The position numbers and the translations under genes are program-made. The notes below the pieces were generated by a model. It did no database searches. It worked only from the letters and a program-made list of their open reading frames with translations, and had not been told where the DNA came from. From CAWCUZ01 sp963798795 (lineage in GTDB: Bacteria > Acidobacteriota > Vicinamibacteria > Vicinamibacterales > SCN-69-37), in NCBI GenBank assembly GCA_963798795.1, contig CAWCUZ010000002.1, positions 682,001-746,000 on the forward strand: a DNA stretch of 64,000 bases. Direction: 5' to 3'. Each line of letters begins with the position of its first letter. The stretch's first letter is position 1. Of this stretch, positions 7,986 to 15,914 are shown in pieces.

Positions 7986-9016
7986 GTCTCCCGGGCGCCG
8001 GGGCCCTGGAGCCGCCGGCCCATCCGATCCTCGATCGCATCGAGAACGTCGGAAACCGCAATCGCGGCCAGGCACCACGTCTCGGGCTGGCCGCACTGTC
8101 GCTGGTAGTGGCAGGTGCAGAGCCCGTATCGCGTGACCACCGCGTCGTGGGCGTTCCACGGCCCGTTGCGCCGCGGATCGGTCGGACCGAACAGCCCGAC
8201 CACCGGGGTGCCGACGGCGGCGGCGATGTGAAGCGGCCCCGTGTCGCCCGAGACGAACAGCGCCGCGGCGCGCGTGAGGGCGACGACGTCGGGGAGCCGC
8301 GTCTCGGGGGCGGTCACGGCCGCGCCGTTGGAGGCGTCGACGACGGCCGCGGCCAGCCCGGCCTCGTCCGGTCCCCAGAGGATCACGGATCGCAACCCGT
8401 ACCGCTGGTGCAGCGCATCCGCCAGGCGTCCGAACGCCTGGGGCGGCCAGCGCTTGTTCGGCCACGCCGCGCACGGATTCAGCATGACGAACCGGCCGAG
8501 GCCCTGCGCGGCCAGCCACGTGTCGACCGCGGACGGCCCGACGCGAATCGGAAACTCCACTGCGCCGGCCGAGGCGCCGACCGAGGCGGCCAGCCGCAGG
8601 TTCTTGTGGATGACGTGACGTCCCTCACCCACGCCGACCCGCCGGTTGTAAAAGGGAGCGGCGGCCGGCTCGCGCAGGCCGGCCACGCCGAACCCGATCA
8701 CCTGACGGGCGCCGGACAGCCGCGCCAGCGCCGCCGACTTGAGGAGCCCCTGAAAATCGATCGCCAGGTCGTACTGCCGCTTGCGCAGCTCGCGGCGCGC
8801 CGCGAGCCAGCCCCGGACCTTGCGGTTCTCGAGCACCACCACGTCGGAGAGCACCGGAACGAGGCGCAGGAAATCGGCATGCGGCGCGTCGACGAGCCAG
8901 TCGATCCCGGCCTCCGGATGCGCGCGCCGGATGGCGGCCACGGCGGGCAACGTATGAACCAGATCGCCGAGCGACCCGAGCCGGACGATCAGATATCGGG
9001 GACGGGAATTGGACAC
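7982..9016 (-). CDS. waaC: ADP-heptose:LPS heptosyltransferase I-type (GT9)
   Basis: A GT9-family glycosyltransferase of 344 residues, expected to transfer L-glycero-D-manno-heptose from ADP-heptose to Kdo2-lipid A at the inner membrane. The N-terminal Rossmann start ILIVRLGSLGDLVHTLPAV-like stretch, FVMLNPCAAWPNKRWPP in the middle, and VSGDTGPLHIAAAVGTPVVG (nucleotide-sugar site) are diagnostic. The tail has a Cys-rich segment (CTCHYQRQCGQPETWC) seen in many GT9 proteins. It starts with GTG at 9016, 1 nt after the rfaE2 stop. The I-type assignment is by resemblance. Confidence 0.87.
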   Translation of the reverse strand: MSNSRPRYLIVRLGSLGDLVHTLPAVAAIRRAHPEAGIDWLVDAPHADFLRLVPVLSDVVVLENRKVRGWLAARRELRKRQYDLAIDFQGLLKSAALARLSGARQVIGFGVAGLREPAAAPFYNRRVGVGEGRHVIHKNLRLAASVGASAGAVEFPIRVGPSAVDTWLAAQGLGRFVMLNPCAAWPNKRWPPQAFGRLADALHQRYGLRSVILWGPDEAGLAAAVVDASNGAAVTAPETRLPDVVALTRAAALFVSGDTGPLHIAAAVGTPVVGLFGPTDPRRNGPWNAHDAVVTRYGLCTCHYQRQCGQPETWCLAAIAVSDVLDAIEDRMGRRLQGPGARET

Positions 9017-9017
9017 G

Positions 9018-9491
9018 TCACGTTCCCTGCGTCAACCGCGCGATCAGGTCGCGCGTGGAGTGGTCCTTGGGGTCGCCGACCACCGCGACGCGCCCGCCGT
9101 ACGCCCGGACGACCTCCCGCTCGGGTACGGTATCCACCGTGTAGTCGGTGCCCTTGCAGTGGACGTCGGGTCTGAGCCGGCGCAGCAGCCGCTCGACGGT
9201 GCGGTCGCCGAAGACCACCACGTAGTCGGCCGCCCGCAGCGCCGCCACCAGCTCGGCCCGGGCCTCGGCGGGCAGCACCGGACGGCCCGCGCCCTTCAAG
9301 ACCCGCACCGAGGCGTCGTCGTTGACGGCGACGACGAGCCGGTCGGCCTCGCGCCGGGCGCCTTCAAGATACCGCACGTGGCCGACGTGGAGCAGGTCGA
9401 AGCAGCCGTTGGCGAACGCGACGGTTCGTCCGGCCGCCCGGTCGGCGGCGACGAGCGCCTCGAGCTCGGCCTCGCGGACCACGCGGCCCAT
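9018..9491 (-). CDS. rfaE2: D-glycero-beta-D-manno-heptose 1-phosphate adenylyltransferase
   Basis: A 157-residue nucleotidyltransferase making ADP-D-glycero-D-manno-heptose, equivalent to the C-terminal half of HldE. It has the cytidylyltransferase-like motif FANGCFDLLHVGHVRYLEGA (HxGH), VAVNDDASVRVLKG, and CKGTDYTVDTVPE with VRAYGG near the end. As in many non-enterobacteria, the two HldE activities are separate genes. The ATG shares its A with the stop of rfaE1 (TGATG). Confidence 0.92.
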   Translation of the reverse strand: MGRVVREAELEALVAADRAAGRTVAFANGCFDLLHVGHVRYLEGARREADRLVVAVNDDASVRVLKGAGRPVLPAEARAELVAALRAADYVVVFGDRTVERLLRRLRPDVHCKGTDYTVDTVPEREVVRAYGGRVAVVGDPKDHSTRDLIARLTQGT

Positions 9492-10526
9492 CAGATGCCC
9501 GCCATGCGCACGGCCGCGGCCAGTTCGTGGGCCGAGACGCTGGCGGTGCCGCGCTTCATGACGACGAGGCCGCCGGCATGATTGGCCAGTCTGGCCGCTT
9601 CGCGAAACGTCGCGCCCGCCGCCACGGCCAGGGCGAACGTGGCGATGACGGTGTCGCCCGCGCCCGTGACGTCGGCAATCTGGTCCGAGCCGACAATGGG
9701 GATGTGATCGGTCGGGCGGCCGGGCTCGAACAGCGCCATGCCCCGGCTGCCGCGCGTCACCAGCACCGCGCGGGTCTGCAGCCGCCGCAGCAGCGCGCGG
9801 GCCGCGCGCTCGAGCACGGCGCGGTCGTCGCCGATCCGGACGTTCATGAGCGATTCGAGTTCCGGCTCGTTCGGCGTGCACGCCGTGACGCCGGTGAAAT
9901 CCATGAGGGCATGGCGCGAGTCGACGAACACGAGCGGCCGGCGCCGTCCGCCGCGGCTGCGGCTGCGCTCGAGACGCCGGCACGTCGCGGGCGTCACGAG
10001 TCCGCTGCCGTAGTCGGAGACGATCACGGCGTCGGCGCCCGCCGCGGCCGTGACGAGCGCCTGCTCGACCCGCCGCGCGCACGGCGGGCGTGATCGGGGA
10101 GCCGGTCCGGTCAATCCGCACGACCTGCTGCTTGGCGGAGTGGACGCCGCCGGCGAGGATGCGCGTCTTGACCGGCGTGACGAAGCCGCGGGGCCGGATG
10201 ATACCGGCGCCCACGGCCCGCCGCGGCAGCGCGTCGACCAGCCGCCGGCCCGGTTCATCGGCGCCGGCCACGCCCACGACGTTCACGCGCGCCCCGAGCG
10301 ACGCCACGTTCCGCGCGGCGTTGCCGGCGCCGCCGGGGACGACGACCGTGGCGTCATAGTGCAGGATGAGAACGGGCGCCTCGCGCGACACGCGATCGAT
10401 GCGGCCGGAGATGAACTCGTCGGCAATGAGGTCGCCGGCCACGACGATGCGCACGCGGCGGAAGGCGTCGATGAGGCGGTCGTACCGGGCAAGCGTGTGT
10501 GCGGACCGGGCGGACGGCCGGCTCAT
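9491..10526 (-). CDS. rfaE1: D-glycero-beta-D-manno-heptose-7-phosphate kinase, frameshifted
   Basis: A PfkB-family kinase phosphorylating heptose 7-phosphate at C1 (HldE N-terminal half). The N-terminal part, read from ATG 10526, has VVAGDLIADEFISG, EAPVLIL and VPGGAGNAARNVASLGARV. The C-terminal part lies in another frame: ADAVIVSDYGSGL, CTPNEPELE and the catalytic DVTGAGDTVIATFALA. The frame changes in the GC tract around 10072-10086, and one added base there would restore VRAR-VEQALV. It is therefore either a broken gene in an otherwise intact heptose operon or an indel error. The stop/start overlap with gmhB (ATGA) and rfaE2 (TGATG) is intact. Confidence 0.82.
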
Positions 10527-11101
10527 GCCGCGCCCGGCGACGTGGAGAGAATCCACTCGACGGCCTCCATCAGTTCGTCGGCGACGTGCCCGGCGCCGGG
10601 CACGGCGCCGTCGTGACGGACGACCTCGGCCGCGCCGTACCCGGTGCGGACGAGCACGCCGCGCGCGCCCGCTTCGCGCGCCATCCCCATGTCCGCCAGC
10701 TTGTCGCCGATGACGAACGACGCGTCCAGGTCGATGGCGAACGACCCGGCCGCCTGGCGGATCATGCCGGCGCGCGGCTTGCGGCAGTCGCAGGCGACGC
10801 GCAGCGCGTCGATGCGGGCGTTCGGATGGTGCGGACAGTAGAACCACGCGTCCACGCGTCCGCCGCCGCGCTCGAGGTCCTCCGCCATCCGGTCGTGCAC
10901 CGACTGGACGAAGGCCTCGTCGAAGAAGCCGAGACCGACGCCGCCCTGGTTGGAGGTGACGAACACGAGAAAACCGGCGCGATTGAGCAGGCGCACGGCG
11001 TCAATCGACCAGGGATACCAGTGCAGGTCCTCGAGCCGGCTCAGGTAGCCGACGTCGTGCACCATGGTGCCGTCACGGTCGAGGAACACGGCGCGCGCCA
11101 T
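10523..11101 (-). CDS. gmhB: D-glycero-beta-D-manno-heptose-1,7-bisphosphate 7-phosphatase
   Basis: A HAD-superfamily phosphatase of 192 residues. Motif I is VFLDRDGTMVHD (nucleophile and acid aspartates at residues 8 and 10), motif II is FVTSNQGG, and the late aspartate is in FVIGDKLADM. The zinc-binding loop CPHHP...CDCRKP, characteristic of GmhB, is present. It supplies the step between the two RfaE activities in ADP-heptose synthesis. It follows waaF after 4 nt and overlaps rfaE1. Confidence 0.93.
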   Translation of the reverse strand: MARAVFLDRDGTMVHDVGYLSRLEDLHWYPWSIDAVRLLNRAGFLVFVTSNQGGVGLGFFDEAFVQSVHDRMAEDLERGGGRVDAWFYCPHHPNARIDALRVACDCRKPRAGMIRQAAGSFAIDLDASFVIGDKLADMGMAREAGARGVLVRTGYGAAEVVRHDGAVPGAGHVADELMEAVEWILSTSPGAA

Positions 11102-11105
11102 CGGG

Positions 11106-12155
11106 TCAGGCGGCCGGCCGGGTGAGGGCGGCCGCGACGGCCGCCACGACGGTGTCTACGGACAGGCGTTTCATGCAGCGATGGTCGATCGGACAGTCCC
11201 TGAGCCCGCACGGCCGGCAGAACACGGGATGCGTGATCACGGTGTGCGGGCCGAGCGGACCGGTCACGCGCTCGTCGGTCGGTCCGAACAGCGCGACGAC
11301 CGGCCGGCCGAGCGCCGCCGCCACGTGCATGGCGCCCGAGTCGTTCGACACGAACACGCGGCAGGCCGCCGCGATTCCCACGAGCGCGCCGAGGCTCGTG
11401 CGCCCCACCAGATCGATCACGCGCGATACCGCGCCCGGCGCATGCGCGCGGAGCCAGGATTCTATCTCACGCGCCGTGGCCCGGTCGTGCAGCGCGCCCA
11501 GGACCACGCACGTCGCGTCGTGATCGGCCACCAGCCGCGCGATCGTCTCGGCCACGCGCACCGGCGGCCAGCGTTTCGCCTCGCCATAGGCCGCCCCGGG
11601 AGCGAAGCCGATCAGCCGATCGGGCGGGGCCCCGCTGCCGCGCGCGAGCAGATCGTCCGCTCTGGCGCGGCTGGGCGCCGAGGGGGCGAGCCGCGGCAGG
11701 CGGTCGTCGCACTCGACGCCGAGCGACCGAACGAGCGCCCGGTAGTACTCGACCTGGTGGAGCGGCCCCCGGTGGCGCGGCCGGGCCGCTCGCCGCGACA
11801 GCAACACACCGCGACCGGCGGTGGCGTACCCCCAGCGTTCGGGAACGCCGGCCCGCCGGAGCTGCCAGGCCGAACCGAACGAATTCGGAAACAGCACCCC
11901 GAGGCGGAAGCCGCCGCCGCGCAGGGCCGCGAGCCGCGAACGGGACGAAACGGGCAGCTCCACGATCTCGTCGGGCGCGACGTCCGTGCGCTCGCGAAAC
12001 AGCGCCGCCACGCCGGGGGGACCGGCGACGGTCAGGTGCCGGCCGGCGAAGTGCCGGCGGAGCGCGCCCATCGCCGGAAGCGCGAGCACCGCGTCGCCGA
12101 GCCAGTTGGGCGCGCGCACGAGTACTCGATCGCCGGCGTTGGTCGCCTCGGTCAT
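11106..12155 (-). CDS. waaF: Lipopolysaccharide heptosyltransferase II (GT9)
   Basis: A GT9 enzyme of 349 residues. The N-terminus RVLVRAPNWLGDAVLALPAM is typical of heptosyltransferase II. Later regions include GFAPGAAYGEAKRWPP and VFVSNDSGAMHVAAALGRPV with LFGPTDE. The C-terminal Cys-rich patch HPVFCRPCGLRDCPIDHRC is the family's conserved end. It should add the second heptose of the inner core. The ATG at 12155 overlaps the lpxL stop as ATGA. Confidence 0.9.
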   Translation of the reverse strand: MTEATNAGDRVLVRAPNWLGDAVLALPAMGALRRHFAGRHLTVAGPPGVAALFRERTDVAPDEIVELPVSSRSRLAALRGGGFRLGVLFPNSFGSAWQLRRAGVPERWGYATAGRGVLLSRRAARPRHRGPLHQVEYYRALVRSLGVECDDRLPRLAPSAPSRARADDLLARGSGAPPDRLIGFAPGAAYGEAKRWPPVRVAETIARLVADHDATCVVLGALHDRATAREIESWLRAHAPGAVSRVIDLVGRTSLGALVGIAAACRVFVSNDSGAMHVAAALGRPVVALFGPTDERVTGPLGPHTVITHPVFCRPCGLRDCPIDHRCMKRLSVDTVVAAVAAALTRPAA

Positions 12156-13108
12156 TCCGTCACCTGTTCCGGATCGTCGTGCGCCGCCGGGAACATGCCG
12201 TGGGCCGGCACCTGTTCGACGCCGCCGGGATCGCGCCAGCGGCGGTGCATCCAGAGCCAGAGATGCGGATGGCGCCGCACGTACATCTCGAGCACATCGG
12301 TGCAGCGCTGCGTCAGCTCGCGAACGGGATCCCCGGCGCCCGGCGGCGGCAGCTCGACCGGATGGTCGTAGATCATCCGGTACCGGCCGCCGGGCAGCGG
12401 GAGCGCGAACACGGGGATCAAGGGGGCACCCGTCCTGAGCGCCAGCGCCGCGAGCGCCGAGCTCGTGGCGGCCGGCCGGTTGAAGAAGTCCACCGTCACC
12501 GCGTCGGCGCCCTGGATGTGCTGGTCGATCATGATCGCGACGCACTCGTCGGCCTCGAGCGCGCGCAGCACCCGGCGCACGGCGCCCTGGCGGTAGATGA
12601 CGTGATTGCCGGTCGAGCGGCGGGTGCGCTCCAGCAGCGCGTGCAGATACGGATTGTCGAGCGGGCGCGCCAGGACCGACATCGGCGGCAGGGCGAGCGG
12701 ATGCGCGAGGCCCTGCAGCTCCCAGAAGCCGAAGTGCCCCGAGAACAGGAGGACGCCGCGGCCGTGCGCCAGCGCCTGCCGGACGCGCTCGGTCCCTTCG
12801 TACTCGACGCGCGCCTCGATGGCGCGCGGCGACAGGGCGCTGAACTGGAGGATCACCACGAGCAGCCGTCCGAAGTGAGCGAACGTCGCCCGGGCGATGG
12901 CCCGGCACTCGGCTTGCGATCGAAGCGGGAACGCCGCGCGGAGCTGGCGCACCGCGAGCCGGCGGTGCGGCGGATCGAACGCATAGAAACTCAGGCCGAT
13001 CAGGGTGCCGAGGGCGCGCGCGCCCGCATCGGGCACGATGCGCACGAGCCCCCGAACCAGGATCACCGCCAGGTATTCGACGCGATGGCGGAAGCCGACC
13101 AGCGTCAC
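12152..13108 (-). CDS. lpxL: Lipid A biosynthesis lauroyl/myristoyl acyltransferase (HtrB/LpxL type)
   Basis: A 318-residue acyltransferase that adds a secondary acyl chain to Kdo-lipid A at the inner membrane. The catalytic HX4E motif is in LLFSGHFGFWELQG, the later conserved RPLDNPYL and VAIMIDQHIQGADAV segments are present, and there is an N-terminal hydrophobic stretch. The GTG at 13108 is chosen because it overlaps the lpxK stop as GTGA, like most junctions in this operon. The longer open frame upstream is antisense-type shadow of lpxK. Acyl-chain preference is unknown. Confidence 0.88.
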   Translation of the reverse strand: MTLVGFRHRVEYLAVILVRGLVRIVPDAGARALGTLIGLSFYAFDPPHRRLAVRQLRAAFPLRSQAECRAIARATFAHFGRLLVVILQFSALSPRAIEARVEYEGTERVRQALAHGRGVLLFSGHFGFWELQGLAHPLALPPMSVLARPLDNPYLHALLERTRRSTGNHVIYRQGAVRRVLRALEADECVAIMIDQHIQGADAVTVDFFNRPAATSSALAALALRTGAPLIPVFALPLPGGRYRMIYDHPVELPPPGAGDPVRELTQRCTDVLEMYVRRHPHLWLWMHRRWRDPGGVEQVPAHGMFPAAHDDPEQVTE

Positions 13109-14181
13109 GAGCGGACCCGCTCCAGCGATCCGAGCAGCCAGTCCCGGAACCGATCGGCCGGCTCGATGTCGACGTCCAGCGGCACGCAGCCGATCTGGAC
13201 GGGGAACGGCCGGAGCGGCCGCAGCCGGACGGCGTCCTTGGCGGTCGTGACGATCGCCGCGGCGTCGCGCTGGCGCAGGGAGGCGGCCATGCGATCGAGG
13301 TCCGCCCGGGTGAACCGGTGGTGGTCGGGGTAGACGAGGGTCTCGGCCACCGACCAGCCTGCGGCGTCGAGCGCGCGGGCAAAGCGCCCGGGATCGGCGA
13401 TGCCAGCCACCGCGACCACCGGCCGGCTGCGACCCGGCCACGGCCGCTCCGGCTCGAGCGGCGTGACCGGGCCGAGCGTGCGCCGCAGCGTGAACACGGC
13501 CGCTCGAAGGCCCGCATCGTCGAGGCCGAGGCGTGCCTCCAGCCGCCCGTCCGCCGCGCGGGTCCTCCGGTCGTCGATGAGGATCGCATCGGCCGAACGC
13601 AGGGCGCTGACGGGCTCGCGCAGCCGGCCGAATGGCACGGGTCGGCCGCGCAGGTCCGCCGGCGCGACGAGGACGATGTCGACGTCGCGCGCGAGCTGCA
13701 GGTGCTGGAACCCGTCGTCGAGCAGATGGACGGTGGCGCCGAGGGCGCGTTCGGCCAGCGCGCCGGCGAGCGCGCGCTCGTCGGCGACCAGCACGAGCGC
13801 GCCGGGCGCGTCGCGCGCGATCATCAGCGGCTCGTCGCCGGCGCGTGCGACGTCGGCGAGGAGGTGGGCGCCGTCGCTCACGACCACCACGCCCGGCTCC
13901 GGCCGGGCGCGGCCGTACCCGCGCGACAGGACCGCCGGCCGCTCGCCGGCGGCGACGAGCAGGCGCGCAATCGAGACCACGGTCGGGCTCTTGCCGCGGC
14001 CGCCGAACGACAGGTTGCCGACGCTGATGACGGGCCGCGCGAGCCGGCGCTGCCGGCCTGGCTGCTCGTAGAAGCGGCGCCGCCAGACGGAGGGGGACGG
14101 GAGAGTTTTCCACAGGATCGGCCCGGGTGGGGTCTGACCCCGCCGGGCCGATCCTGTGGAAAACTCTCCCGTCCCCCTCAT
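13105..14181 (-). CDS. lpxK: Tetraacyldisaccharide 4'-kinase (LpxK) with palindrome-encoded N-terminus
   Basis: LpxK phosphorylates the 4' position of the lipid A disaccharide. The family core begins at WRRRFYEQPGRQRRLARPV, followed by the P-loop ISVGNLSFGGRGKSP (usual form GGTGKTP), LSRGYGR, HLLDDGFQHLQLARDVDIVL and DHHRFT. From the ATG at 14181 the first about 30 residues are encoded by an 88-bp palindrome (14091-14178) and do not resemble the short membrane helix usually present at this end. No other ATG, GTG or TTG was found between the palindrome and the conserved core, so the extension is probably translated or the true start has been lost. ATG 14181 overlaps the waaA stop as ATGA. Confidence 0.85.
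   Translation of the reverse strand: MRGTGEFSTGSARRGQTPPGPILWKTLPSPSVWRRRFYEQPGRQRRLARPVISVGNLSFGGRGKSPTVVSIARLLVAAGERPAVLSRGYGRARPEPGVVVVSDGAHLLADVARAGDEPLMIARDAPGALVLVADERALAGALAERALGATVHLLDDGFQHLQLARDVDIVLVAPADLRGRPVPFGRLREPVSALRSADAILIDDRRTRAADGRLEARLGLDDAGLRAAVFTLRRTLGPVTPLEPERPWPGRSRPVVAVAGIADPGRFARALDAAGWSVAETLVYPDHHRFTRADLDRMAASLRQRDAAAIVTTAKDAVRLRPLRPFPVQIGCVPLDVDIEPADRFRDWLLGSLERVRS
14091..14178. repeat. 88-bp palindromic element at the waaA/lpxK junction
   Basis: Perfect 36-bp arms (14091-14126 and 14143-14178) flank a 16-nt centre that itself holds GGGGTC-T-GACCCC. The right arm ends on the last base of the waaA stop codon and the element is open in the lpxK frame. Each arm holds TTTTCCACA or its complement, which matches a loose DnaA-box pattern, probably by chance. 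It resembles REP-type elements; no transposase is nearby. Confidence 0.9.
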
Positions 14182-15503
14182 CGGCGGAATGGACGCACGA
14201 CACCGCGGCTGCCCGGCGGCGGCAGCAGGTCGGCAATCGCGGCGAGCGTCTTCGGCTTGGCGCCGCGGTTGGCTTCGACCAGAGCGCGCGCCGCGGCCCC
14301 GAGCCGCGCGCGCGCCACCGGGTCGCCCACGAGCCGCACGAGCGCGGTCGTCAGCTCGCCGGCGCTGCCGACCTGCACCGCGGCGTGGCTGGCCAGGAAC
14401 GTCTGCGCGATCTCGGCGAAGTTCTGCATGTGCGGGCCGAACACGATCGGCTTGCCATGGACGGCGGGCTCGAGAATGTTGTGCCCGCCCTGATCGACCA
14501 GGCTCCCGCCGACGAACACGACCGTCGCGACCTGGAAGAGGTGCGCGAGCTCGCCGATCGTATCGAGAACGACGACGTCGGCCCGTGGCTCGGCGTCGAC
14601 GGCGAGATCCGTCCGGCGGATGACGCGCAACCCCTCGGCGCGCGCGAGCGCCTCCGCTTCGTCGAAGCGCTCCGGGCGCCGCGGCGCCAGCACCAGCAGG
14701 GCGTCGGGATGCGCGCGGCGCACCGCGGCGAACGCCGCGAGCGTCGCACGCTCCTCGCCTTTCATCGTGCTGGCCGCCATCACGACCGGCCGGCCCGGGC
14801 CGATGCGGAAGTACCGGAGCACCCGGCCGGCGCCGCGGCCCGCGCTGACGGCCGGGGACTCGAGCGACTCGAACTTGAGGCTGCCGGTCACCGACACCCG
14901 CGCCGGATCCGCCCCGATGTCGACGATCCGGCGCGCGGACTCCTCGCTCTGCATGCAGAAGCGGTCGACATCGGCCAGCACGCGGGCGAACAGCCGCCGC
15001 GCCATTCGGTACCGCGGGTACGACCGCGACGAAATCCGGCCGTTGACGAGCACCGTCTTGACCCCCGCCCGCCGGCAGGCGCGCAGCAGGTTCGGCCAGA
15101 TCTCGGTTTCCATCATGATGAACAGCCGCGGCCGCACCAATCGCAGCGTCCGGTTGACGAACGGCGGCAGGTCGAACGGAAAGAAGAACACCGCGTCCAC
15201 GTCACGCAGCCGCGTGCGCGCCACCTGCTGTCCGGTCAGCGTGGTCGTCGACAGGAAGATCCGGAGGCCCGGATGGCGTTCGCGCAACTCCGGCACGAGC
15301 GCGCGGGCCGTCAGGGCCTCCCCTACCGAGACGGCATGGATCCAGATGGACTCGTCGGCGTCCAGGTTGAAGCTGATCGGCAGGTAGCCCATCCGTTCGG
15401 ACAGGCTGCCGATGTACTTGCGGTAGCGGATCGCCTGGTACACGAACCACGGCGACAGCAGTACCGCGAGCACCACGACCGCCAGGGTGTAGAAGACGTG
15501 CAC
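14178..15503 (-). CDS. waaA: 3-deoxy-D-manno-octulosonic acid transferase (Kdo transferase)
   Basis: A GT30 enzyme of 441 residues that adds Kdo to lipid IVA. A membrane anchor (LAVVVLAVLLSPWFVYQAI) is followed by IWIHAVSVGEALTARALVP (with the catalytic Glu region), FIMMETEIWPNLLRAC and GGSLVDQGGHNILEPA. It heads the LPS operon. The GTG at 15503 is chosen because it gives MHVFYTLAVV directly before the anchor. A TATAGT -10 lies only about 10 nt upstream, so the mRNA may be leaderless. Confidence 0.93.
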   Translation of the reverse strand: MHVFYTLAVVVLAVLLSPWFVYQAIRYRKYIGSLSERMGYLPISFNLDADESIWIHAVSVGEALTARALVPELRERHPGLRIFLSTTTLTGQQVARTRLRDVDAVFFFPFDLPPFVNRTLRLVRPRLFIMMETEIWPNLLRACRRAGVKTVLVNGRISSRSYPRYRMARRLFARVLADVDRFCMQSEESARRIVDIGADPARVSVTGSLKFESLESPAVSAGRGAGRVLRYFRIGPGRPVVMAASTMKGEERATLAAFAAVRRAHPDALLVLAPRRPERFDEAEALARAEGLRVIRRTDLAVDAEPRADVVVLDTIGELAHLFQVATVVFVGGSLVDQGGHNILEPAVHGKPIVFGPHMQNFAEIAQTFLASHAAVQVGSAGELTTALVRLVGDPVARARLGAAARALVEANRGAKPKTLAAIADLLPPPGSRGVVRPFRR

Positions 15504-15513
15504 GTCACGGACA

Positions 15514-15519
15514 ACTATA
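15514..15519 (-). promoter_or_regulatory. Predicted -10 of the waaA-led LPS operon
   Basis: On the minus strand, TATAGT (15519 to 15514) sits 10 nt before the waaA GTG. The -35 position would fall inside the 9-bp tandem repeat at 15521-15565, and no consensus -35 is visible there. Confidence 0.4.
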
Positions 15520-15520
15520 A

Positions 15521-15565
15521 CGGGTCCCTCGGGTCCCTCGGGTCCCTCAGGTCCATCGGGTCCGA
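15521..15565. repeat. Five 9-bp tandem units upstream of waaA
   Basis: Three copies of CGGGTCCCT are followed by CAGGTCCAT and CGGGTCCGA. The array occupies the expected -35/upstream region of the waaA promoter, so copy number could affect transcription. This is inference. Confidence 0.8.
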
Positions 15566-15582
15566 GGCGTCGCGACCCGATA

Positions 15583-15740
15583 GCCGATTGACGATTGCCC
15601 GCTCACGATTGAAGATTGCCAATCGCCGATTGCCGATTACCGGTGCCTCCCTCGGGTCCGAGGCACGGCGACCCCGATGGCCGATTGACGATAGCCCGCT
15701 CACGATTGAAGATTGCAATCGCCGATTGCCGGTGCCTCCC
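15583..15740. repeat. Direct repeat pair rich in CGATTG units between waaA and gapA
   Basis: Two copies of about 60-68 bp (15583-15650 and 15680-15740) share the core GCTCACGATTGAAGATTGC and end in CGGTGCCTCC. They differ by a short indel and one substitution. Within each copy, CGATTG and GATTG are reiterated. CCTCGG-GT-CCGAGG (15650-15663) forms a small hairpin between them. No gene is visible in the 15504-15914 interval apart from control sequences. Confidence 0.75.
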
Positions 15741-15840
15741 GGTGTGGACGGCGCCGTCGGACGGCGCGCCGGGTGCGGGCGCCGGCGCCGAAGCCTCCCA
15801 GCCGGTGCGAAAAATCCTGCGCCGCTCGCCGGATCGCGGG

Positions 15841-15870
15841 TTGTCAGGAGACCGGATCTGACCCTAGAAT
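15841..15870 (+). promoter_or_regulatory. gapA operon promoter
   Basis: TTGTCA (15841-15846) and TAGAAT (15865-15870) are spaced by 18 nt, a good sigma-70-like match. The predicted start near 15877 leaves a leader of about 38 nt with GAGAGGAG before the gapA ATG. Confidence 0.7.
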
Positions 15871-15914
15871 TGAGAGTTTGATCGTCGCGGTCGCGGCGCG
15901 AGAGGAGCACCGGC

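Noticed and set aside
14107..14162. Two inverted DnaA-box-like nonamers (TTTTCCACA/TGTGGAAAA), possible replication origin
   Set aside because: They are simply the two arms of one palindrome, inside an LPS operon, with no AT-rich unwinding region and no dnaA/dnaN nearby.
15873..15883. AGAGTTTGATC, as at the start of 16S rRNA
   Set aside because: No rRNA sequence follows; the gapA gene starts 32 nt later. A chance match.
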